A stretch of DNA of 8,616 nt. Source: CAYLOP01 sp964385305 (GTDB lineage Bacteria > Chloroflexota > Anaerolineae > Anaerolineales > E44-bin32). Below are positions 1 through 5,855 of this stretch, one piece after another (the first letter of the stretch is position 1; each line of letters begins with the position of its first letter). The stretch is from contig CAYLOP010000133.1 of the NCBI GenBank assembly GCA_964385305.1, positions 1-8,616 of the forward strand. Direction: 5' to 3'. The notes beneath the pieces were generated by a model, which saw nothing but the letters and a program-made list of their open reading frames with translations, was not told where the DNA came from and did not search any database. Made by a program: the position numbers and the translations under genes.

Positions 1-1088
1 GCATCCTTGGCGAGACCTTCCACACCGATCCGACCAAGCTCTCCATGACCCTTCGGTCACCGAGAGGAACCGTGGTGGCCATTTCGCCTTGGAACTTCCC
101 GCTCATCCTGTCCATGTACAAAGTGGCCTATGGCCTGGCAACGGGGAATACGGTGGTCTTTAAGCCAGCGAGCGACACACCAGTCATCGGCCTCAAGATC
201 GGAGAGCTTTTCGAGCGGGCGGGTTTGCTGCCTGGAGCTCTCAACGTGGTAACAGGCCCTGGGAGCGTGCTTGGAGACGCGCTCATTGATGATGACCGCT
301 GTTCGTATGTGGCCTTCACCGGTGAGACCGAGACCGGTCGCCATATAGCACAGCGGGCCGCTGCAAAGCTGAAGGAGTATACCCTCGAGCTAGGCGGGAA
401 GAACCCGCTCATCATCCTTGCCGATGCGGATATCGACTATGCCGTCGACGCAGCTGCCTTTGGCGTCTTCATGCATCAGGGGCAGATCTGTATGTCCGTC
501 GGCCGAGTGATTGTGGAACAGCCGATCGTCGAGGAGTTTGCTGCGAAACTAGCGGAAAAGGCTGCAGCTTTACCCGCAGGAGATCCCACCGTGCCCTCGA
601 CGGTCATCGGACCGCTTATCAACGACGGAGCAGTGCAGAAGGTCGATTCCCACGTGAAGGATGCTGTTTCCAAGGGCGCCGAACTCCTTACCGGAGGCAC
701 CTACGAAGGGCGAGTCTACGAGCCCACAGTGCTCAAGAACATCACCAAAGACATGCTGGTCTACGGTGAGGAGACTTTTGGACCCGTCGCCCCGATTATG
801 GCCGTTCAGGATGAAAATGAAGCGCTGGAAATCGCCAACGATACCTCATACGGGCTCTCTTCAGGGATCATCACACAAAACTTGGAGAAAGCCATTTATC
901 TTGCCGAAGGTATCGAGGCCGGGATGGTTCATGTGGGTAACGCTTCCATTGACGCCGAGGCATCGGTCCCCTTCGGAGGCTTCAAGCAGAGCGGCCAAGG
1001 TCGTGAAGGCGGATTCTATTCCGTCGAGTCACTGACCGAGGTGAAGTGGGTCACGATCGAGAAGTCGAAACCTCATTTCCCATTCTAG
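1..1088 (+). CDS. NAD(P)-dependent aldehyde dehydrogenase, 5' end outside window
   Basis: Oxidises an aldehyde to the acid with NAD(P)+ in the cytoplasm. The open frame enters from the left edge (first full codon at 3) and ends with TAG at 1086-1088. About 361 residues are visible against roughly 480-490 for the family, so about 120 N-terminal residues lie outside. Counting from the first in-window Met (45), the hallmarks are PWNFP (15-19, with the catalytic-site Asn17), the cofactor-binding Lys40 in VVFKPAS, FTGETETG (91-98), the general base Glu115 in LELGGKNP (codon 387-389), the nucleophile Cys149 in GQICMS (codon 489-491), EETFGP (242-247) and PFGGFKQSG near the end. All catalytic residues are present. 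The text is closest in style to the benzaldehyde/vanillin dehydrogenase group, but the substrate is not certain. The Met at 45 is internal, because similarity continues upstream of it in frame. The gene is probably cotranscribed with the next one, about 97 bases downstream. Confidence 0.93.
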   Translation, partial: ILGETFHTDPTKLSMTLRSPRGTVVAISPWNFPLILSMYKVAYGLATGNTVVFKPASDTPVIGLKIGELFERAGLLPGALNVVTGPGSVLGDALIDDDRCSYVAFTGETETGRHIAQRAAAKLKEYTLELGGKNPLIILADADIDYAVDAAAFGVFMHQGQICMSVGRVIVEQPIVEEFAAKLAEKAAALPAGDPTVPSTVIGPLINDGAVQKVDSHVKDAVSKGAELLTGGTYEGRVYEPTVLKNITKDMLVYGEETFGPVAPIMAVQDENEALEIANDTSYGLSSGIITQNLEKAIYLAEGIEAGMVHVGNASIDAEASVPFGGFKQSGQGREGGFYSVESLTEVKWVTIEKSKPHFPF

Positions 1089-1108
1089 TTGGCAGAGAGC
1101 CACTAGAA
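1083..1108 (+). other. Hairpin over the aldehyde dehydrogenase stop codon
   Basis: TTCTAGTTGGC and GCCACTAGAA form a 10-bp stem with one bulged T around the loop AGAGA. The TAG stop lies inside the left arm. No T run follows, so this is not a standard intrinsic terminator. It may stabilise or punctuate the message between the two genes. A second, weaker inverted repeat lies at 1129-1145 (GCCATT / AAGTGGC with one bulge). Confidence 0.4.
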
Positions 1109-1167
1109 CATAAACCTTGTACATGACTGCCATTCGCTAAGTGGCGGAGTCAGTAGGACGAGCACTC

Positions 1168-1175
1168 AAAGGAGG
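1168..1175 (+). promoter_or_regulatory. Ribosome-binding site that fixes the start at 1186
   Basis: AAAGGAGG is a near-perfect Shine-Dalgarno sequence, 10 bases before ATG 1186. An in-frame GTG at 1141 would give 15 more residues, but it has no such site before it and it would place this sequence inside the coding region. Confidence 0.8.
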
Positions 1176-1185
1176 CAACCAAGCT

Positions 1186-1815
1186 ATGGCAGACTATGAG
1201 GCATTGAGGACAAGAGTAGCAGAGCTAGCAGTAAGGGACTGGGATGTGCCGACCATTAAGGCCAGATATCAAAAAATGGCTACGGAAGGAATCTCAAAAA
1301 AGACTCTCAATCGAGATGAGATCTTGGCCAACAAGCAGCAGATACTGGATCGGGTTCAGCGGCGGGGTGAGGAATACAATCTTCTTGCCTGTAATTGTGC
1401 CCGTGGTACAGCCCTTGCCTTGATGGAAGAATTTGGCCTGGGGAATATGGAAATCATCAAAGCTTTATCTCCGTTCCCCGGCTTCGGTGGGACCGGCTGG
1501 ATGTGTGGGGGCGTAACCGGAGCCCTGATCGCCCTTGGGCTCTATTTTGGCAGTGATGACATGCTGGATTATGACGCGGTTGGCGGGACCATCATGGCTG
1601 CCCAAAAATTCATGCCCCGTTTCGAAGAGGAGGTAGGTTCTGTCGTCTGCCCCAAGATACAGGAAGACGTGGTATTCGGACGCTACATGAACCCCGCAGC
1701 CAGTCCAGAAAATATGGAGGCTTTCGCAGAGGCGAAAGGTTTTGAAAAGTGCGGTCTCCTTCCGGGGATAGGTGCTCGGCTAACCGCTGAGATCATTATC
1801 GAAGGCTTGGGGTGA
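1186..1815 (+). CDS. C_GCAxxG_C_C family redox-active protein
   Basis: This 209-residue protein matches the C_GCAxxG_C_C family, small cysteine proteins of anaerobes thought to bind a metal or redox cofactor; no reaction is established for the family. The N-terminal 65 residues are charged and helical. The family signature follows: CNCARGTALAL (69-79, Cys69 and Cys71), then a glycine-rich stretch with Cys107 in WMCGGVTGALIALGL, then Cys155 in GSVVCPKI. A further Cys189 lies near the C-terminus. The usual GCA of the signature is NCA here. No signal peptide or transmembrane helix is evident, although 101-121 is small and hydrophobic. The start is set by the strong ribosome-binding site at 1168-1175. 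The gene follows the aldehyde dehydrogenase on the same strand, so it may serve as an electron carrier or assembly partner for the local enzymes, which is inference. Confidence 0.85.
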   Translation: MADYEALRTRVAELAVRDWDVPTIKARYQKMATEGISKKTLNRDEILANKQQILDRVQRRGEEYNLLACNCARGTALALMEEFGLGNMEIIKALSPFPGFGGTGWMCGGVTGALIALGLYFGSDDMLDYDAVGGTIMAAQKFMPRFEEEVGSVVCPKIQEDVVFGRYMNPAASPENMEAFAEAKGFEKCGLLPGIGARLTAEIIIEGLG

Positions 1816-2055
1816 GGTATTTAGGATCTTAAATCTCGAACGCCCATTTCACCAGGGTAATCTTGGATGCGCGAGAGGATCTCCTCTTGGGAAAGGATCT
1901 TTAGACAGATAAGCCAGGAGGTTCCATCCAAGAGATAGGGATGAATTACCTTTACCGCCGGAGAGCAACACGCCTCTCATTTATTGGTTTTAATTCGGAC
2001 TCCTGCCGACTGATAAGGTTCCACAAGGCATTTATTCAGCTTTGGGAGTAAATCT

Positions 2056-3645
2056 ATGTCAACAAAACCCTTATTGCGGGAACTAAGTCGTTATTCGTTG
2101 GGAACCTTTGCAGACATTATTTACAGAAATGCTATTCTCCATCCTGATGACGAAGCCTTCGTGTATGGTTCTGAGAGAGTGAGCTTTAAACTTTTCAATG
2201 CGAGGGTCAATAGACTCATCCATGGTCTTGAAGATCTGGGCGTCCAAAAGGGAGATGTCATCGGGATCCTATCGTGGAACCAATTGGAATACGTCGAAGT
2301 CTTCGGAGCGGCGATGAAGAGTGGATTTGTGCTCGCGCATTACAATCCCCGCCTGCAAGCTGAAGAGCTGGTCCATGTGATTAACGATTCGAAGCCGAGG
2401 GTTCTGTTCCTAGGATCACAATTGGTTGAAACGATTGATGAGATTCAGAAACAGCTACCCAAGACAGAATATTACATAACCTTTGGTGATGCAGAGGGGC
2501 ACATCAAGGCGTACAGGGAGATGCTGGAAGGTCAGTCGAGTGAAGAACCTGATACCAGGGTAAGTGAAGAGGATTACCTCACCATCTTCTATACCAGTGG
2601 GACGACCGGGATGCCGCGTGGTTCCATCTACACACACAAACAGAAGATGGAAAACACCTGTATGAAGGCGCTGGATATCGGGGTGGAATTTGGCGATCGG
2701 CACCTGGTCATTCTGCCGATGTTCCACATTGGCGGAGACAGCCACATCTGGCCCTTTTTCCTGGTGGGCGGGTGCAATGTCATCATGCCCGTTTCCTCCG
2801 CTCTGTCGGACGCTCTAAAGATTATCGCGGAGGAGCAGATTACGGACGTTCAAATTGTGCCCACGCAACTGGTATCCCTGCTAAACCTCCCTGATATCGA
2901 TCAGTACGATCTTCACTGCCTCAAGAGAATTTGGTATGCGGCCTCCCCGATGCCAACAGAAGTCCTGAAACGCGGATTATCGTTGTTTGGTCCTATTTTT
3001 ATGCAGGGCTATGGACAAACCGAATCTGGCCCCGACATTACGGTTCTCGGTAGAGAAAATCACCACTATTCAGAGGAATCCACAGAGGCACAGAGTGTGC
3101 TTGCATCCTGCGGGCGACCTTGTATCGGTGTCCATGTGCGAATCGTCGATGATGACGGTCGTGATGTCGAAACGGGAGAGATCGGGGAGATCATCGTGCA
3201 GAGCAGACGAACCATGACAGGTTACTATCACAGACCCGAGGAGACGAAGGAAGCGATTCGGGACGGATGGCTCTATACGGGGGATCTGGGATACTACGAC
3301 GAGAGGGGATTCATCTTTATCAAGGACCGAAGACACTATATGATTATTTCGGGAGGCGAAAATGTCTATCCCGCGGAAGTGGAAAACGTCCTATACAGAC
3401 ATCATGCCGTCAGAGAAGTTGCCGTGATCGGCATCCCGGATCCCTACTGGGTAGAAAGAGTTCACGCATTGGTGGTCCTCAAAGAGAATGTGCAGGCAAC
3501 AGAGGAGGACATCATCACGTTCTGTAAGGACAACATCGCACATTACAAGGCACCCAAATCGGTCGAGTTCGTGGAAGATCTGCCAAAGAATCCTCAAGGA
3601 AAAATCTTGAAAAGGGAGATACGATCAAAATTCTGGACGAAGTAG
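2056..3645 (+). CDS. AMP-forming acyl/aryl-CoA ligase (ANL superfamily)
   Basis: Activates a carboxylic acid with ATP to an acyl-adenylate and then to the CoA thioester, releasing AMP and PPi, in the cytoplasm. At 529 residues it is full length. The motifs occur in order: P-loop-like YTSGTTGMPRG (179-189), YGQTES (319-324), YTGD (407-410, with the ribose-binding Asp410), the hinge region DRRHYMIISGGENVYP (424-439), and the catalytic Lys516 in NPQGKILKR. The hinge is odd: the family normally has Asp or Lys at the fourth residue of DRxKD or GRxDD, and here it is His427 followed by Tyr428. The ATG is preceded by GGGAG (2044-2048) at 7 bases. A 240-base gap upstream could hold its own promoter, but none is clear. 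The substrate is not readable; aromatic, alicyclic and fatty acids are all possible. It lies upstream of the molybdoenzyme pair, which may act on the acid or its thioester. Confidence 0.94.
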   Translation: MSTKPLLRELSRYSLGTFADIIYRNAILHPDDEAFVYGSERVSFKLFNARVNRLIHGLEDLGVQKGDVIGILSWNQLEYVEVFGAAMKSGFVLAHYNPRLQAEELVHVINDSKPRVLFLGSQLVETIDEIQKQLPKTEYYITFGDAEGHIKAYREMLEGQSSEEPDTRVSEEDYLTIFYTSGTTGMPRGSIYTHKQKMENTCMKALDIGVEFGDRHLVILPMFHIGGDSHIWPFFLVGGCNVIMPVSSALSDALKIIAEEQITDVQIVPTQLVSLLNLPDIDQYDLHCLKRIWYAASPMPTEVLKRGLSLFGPIFMQGYGQTESGPDITVLGRENHHYSEESTEAQSVLASCGRPCIGVHVRIVDDDGRDVETGEIGEIIVQSRRTMTGYYHRPEETKEAIRDGWLYTGDLGYYDERGFIFIKDRRHYMIISGGENVYPAEVENVLYRHHAVREVAVIGIPDPYWVERVHALVVLKENVQATEEDIITFCKDNIAHYKAPKSVEFVEDLPKNPQGKILKREIRSKFWTK

Positions 3646-3660
3646 GTACCGGATGTGAGA

Positions 3661-3691
3661 GGGGAGATCCCCAGTAGATGAATGTGCATCT
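3661..3691 (+). other. Two small hairpins between ligase and molybdoenzyme genes
   Basis: GGGGA-GA-TCCCC (3661-3672) and AGATG-AATGTG-CATCT (3676-3691) follow the ligase stop in an AT-rich 107-base gap. No proper T run follows, so they are more likely attenuating or message-processing structures than a full terminator. No convincing -35/-10 pair was found in the rest of the gap. Confidence 0.3.
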
Positions 3692-3742
3692 GGTTTGATT
3701 AGATTTGTACTTATGTTTGATGCCTTCCCGACAATAACGCAT

Positions 3743-3748
3743 GGAGGA
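3743..3748 (+). promoter_or_regulatory. Ribosome-binding site favouring the start at 3753
   Basis: GGAGGA lies just before ATG 3753. The alternative ATG at 3741 overlaps this site and has only CCCGACAATAACGC before it, without a Shine-Dalgarno match. The later start is therefore preferred; the difference is four residues. Confidence 0.7.
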
Positions 3749-3752
3749 ACCA

Positions 3753-5843
3753 ATGGAGGATGTTAAGAAAGTAAAAACGGTTTGTCGAAGCTGTCATGGT
3801 GGATGTGGTGTCATCGTCCACGTAAAGGACGGTAAAGTCATCAAGGTGGAAGGCGACCCCGACTCACCGATCAGCCATGGCACGATGTGCACAAAAGGGC
3901 TGTCCATCACCCAACTTGCTTATCATCCGGACAGGGTCCTCTATCCGATGAAAAAAACCAATGGTAAATGGGAGAGGATCTCCTGGGACGAGGCGCTGGA
4001 CACCTGTGTCGAGAAATTCAACAAGGTGATTGAGGAGATCGGTCCCGAAGGGATTATTGTCGGTCAGGGGACCGGTCGGGATTATGAGAGTCATTTCTCC
4101 CGCTTTGGCAACCTGCTGGGAACACCAAACATCATAACGGCGGGCCATATGTGTTACCTATCACGGATCGGTGCCTCCATGATCACGTGTGGGAGTCTGC
4201 CAGCGTGCGATTATGAGAATGATCCCAAATGCATCGTCATGTGGGGATGCAATCCGCTGTGGACCAATCCGGACGAATACAAGGGAATGAAATTCTGGCA
4301 AGCCTACGATCGAGGCGCCAAATTGATCACCATCGATCCTCGAAGATCCTTCTACGCTGAGAAAGCGGACGTTTGGCTCCAGATAAGACCGGGCGCCGAT
4401 GCGGCTATGGCGATGGGTTTCCACCGCGTGATCATTGAGGAAGAACTCTATGATAAGGAATTTGTCGAGCATCACATCAATGGCTGGGATGAATTTGTTG
4501 AGAGGGTCATGAAGGACTACCCCCTCGACCGCGTGGCAGAGATCACCTGGGTTGACCAAGAACTTATTCGAAAGGCGGCCAGGTTGTATGCCACCACCAA
4601 GCCGGCCGGCATCCACTGGGGTGTGACGACGGAGCAGAACCTCAACGCTACCGACTACACCCGGTCTGTGATCGGCCTGATGGCCGTCACCGGAAACCTC
4701 GACGCACCCGGCGGGAACGTCTTGCACGTACCACCCAAGGTCCGCAAAGTCTCCGAATTCTCTGCGCATAAGGAACTGTCGCCCGAGCAGAGAAAGAAGC
4801 GCCTCGGCGGGGAGCAATACAAGCTTGCGGCCAGAATGACCATCTGCACACCCAAGCCTGTCTGGGACGCTATCCTTACCGGAGTACCCTATCCGGTCAA
4901 GGCGGGATTACTCGTGGGGACCAACCCGGTGGCGACAAGAGCCAATGCCAGGGAGGTTTACAAAGCGCTGAGCAGCCTGGATTTTCTCGCCGTGGCTGAT
5001 TTCTTCTTGACGCCGACCGCCGAATTGGCCAACATCTTTCTCCCCTCCGGTACCTGGTTGGAGCAGAATCACGTTGCGGACAATTGGAAGTTCCATGGAT
5101 ACGTGCTTGCAAGGGTAAAGGCGGTCGAGATCGGCGAGTGCTGGCAGGACCACAAGATCTTCATGGAATTGGGCAAGCGGTTGGGCCAACAGTGGTGGGA
5201 CACCGTGGAGGATGCTCTCGATTGGACACTGGAACCAACTGGCCTGACCTGGGAGGAATTCAAGAAGGTGGGTTATCTACACGGAGAACAGAAATACTAT
5301 AAATATAAAGAAGAGGGCTTCAAGACCCCCACGGGGAAGGTGGAACTATATTCCACCGTTCTTGAGAAATGGGGGCGCGATCCCTTGCCCAAGTACACGG
5401 AGATCGCGGAGAGCCCCTTCTCCACACCCGAGCTGGCTAAAAAGTATCCCTACGTCCTGAACTCAGGACTCAGGAACGCCATGTTCTTCCACTCCGCGAA
5501 CAGGCAGATCCCTTGGCTCAGGGAGATCAGGCCCGACCCACTCATGGAACTCCACCCCGATACGGCGAAGAAACACGGCATCCAGGAGGGAGACTGGGTC
5601 TGGATCGAATCGCCTCGGGGACGCATTAAACAACGGGCGAAGCTGAACGAGGGCATCGATCCTCGCGTGATCGCGGCCGAACATGCCTGGTGGTATCCGG
5701 AGATCAAGACTCCGGATCATGGTTGGGATATATCCAACATCAACATCCTGACGGATAACTCCCCGGAGGCGACGGATCCGGTGATGGGGTCAACCAGTCT
5801 GAGGGTCCTGTTGTGCAACATATCACGCTGCGAAGATGAGTAA
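3753..5843 (+). CDS. Molybdopterin (bis-MGD) oxidoreductase, acetylene-hydratase-like, with N-terminal [4Fe-4S]
   Basis: This is the catalytic subunit of a Mo- or W-enzyme of the DMSO-reductase superfamily, 696 residues. Cys11, Cys14 and Cys18 (CRSCHGGC) with Cys46 (MCTKG) form the [4Fe-4S] site. Lys48 follows and is the usual relay between cluster and cofactor. Cys134 in GHMCYLSR is the likely Mo/W ligand. Cofactor-binding stretches include MWGCNP (163-168), TIDPRR (193-198), GTNPVAT (389-395) and the C-terminal MGD domain (about 565-690). From memory, length, layout and phrases such as RVLYP, WERISWD and LYDKEFVE parallel Pelobacter acetylene hydratase. However, the catalytic Asp13 of that enzyme is His15 here, and Ile142 is Tyr135, so acetylene hydration is unlikely. 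No Tat signal is present, so it should be cytoplasmic. The paired iron-sulfur flavoprotein starts 12 bases downstream, which argues for a redox reaction. An extended start at 3741 is possible. The substrate is unknown. Confidence 0.92.
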   Translation: MEDVKKVKTVCRSCHGGCGVIVHVKDGKVIKVEGDPDSPISHGTMCTKGLSITQLAYHPDRVLYPMKKTNGKWERISWDEALDTCVEKFNKVIEEIGPEGIIVGQGTGRDYESHFSRFGNLLGTPNIITAGHMCYLSRIGASMITCGSLPACDYENDPKCIVMWGCNPLWTNPDEYKGMKFWQAYDRGAKLITIDPRRSFYAEKADVWLQIRPGADAAMAMGFHRVIIEEELYDKEFVEHHINGWDEFVERVMKDYPLDRVAEITWVDQELIRKAARLYATTKPAGIHWGVTTEQNLNATDYTRSVIGLMAVTGNLDAPGGNVLHVPPKVRKVSEFSAHKELSPEQRKKRLGGEQYKLAARMTICTPKPVWDAILTGVPYPVKAGLLVGTNPVATRANAREVYKALSSLDFLAVADFFLTPTAELANIFLPSGTWLEQNHVADNWKFHGYVLARVKAVEIGECWQDHKIFMELGKRLGQQWWDTVEDALDWTLEPTGLTWEEFKKVGYLHGEQKYYKYKEEGFKTPTGKVELYSTVLEKWGRDPLPKYTEIAESPFSTPELAKKYPYVLNSGLRNAMFFHSANRQIPWLREIRPDPLMELHPDTAKKHGIQEGDWVWIESPRGRIKQRAKLNEGIDPRVIAAEHAWWYPEIKTPDHGWDISNINILTDNSPEATDPVMGSTSLRVLLCNISRCEDE

Positions 5844-5848
5844 GGGGT
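5843..5848 (+). promoter_or_regulatory. Ribosome-binding site overlapping the upstream stop codon
   Basis: AGGGGT overlaps the TAA of the molybdoenzyme gene (5841-5843) and lies 7 bases before ATG 5856. This supports ATG over the in-frame GTG at 5847, which would sit inside the site. The overlap suggests translational coupling, as expected for two subunits made in equal amounts. Confidence 0.65.
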
Positions 5849-5855
5849 GGTTGAG

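Noticed and set aside
1823..1900. Three copies of AGGATCT and the inverted repeat AGAGGA-TC-TCCTCT (1874-1887) in the gap before the ligase
   Set aside because: The spacing is irregular, the hairpin loop is only two bases, and no T run follows, so neither an operator nor a terminator can be supported.
1849..1980. A 43-codon - strand frame with a Met start and SGGK near its N-terminus, recalling the SGGxDS loop of PP-loop ATPases
   Set aside because: The motif is imperfect (SGGKGNSS), nothing after it resembles that family, there is no convincing ribosome-binding site, and it overlaps the competing - frame noted at 1821-1976.
3691..3725. Possible promoter in the AT-rich stretch before the molybdoenzyme
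   Set aside because: The only -35-like (TTGATT) and -10-like (TATGTT) elements are about 11 bases apart, too close for a standard promoter, and no sigma-54 pattern is present.
4161..4817. Long - strand open frame (218 codons) within the molybdoenzyme gene
   Set aside because: It lies opposite a gene with clear catalytic motifs, and its translation shows no recognisable domain.
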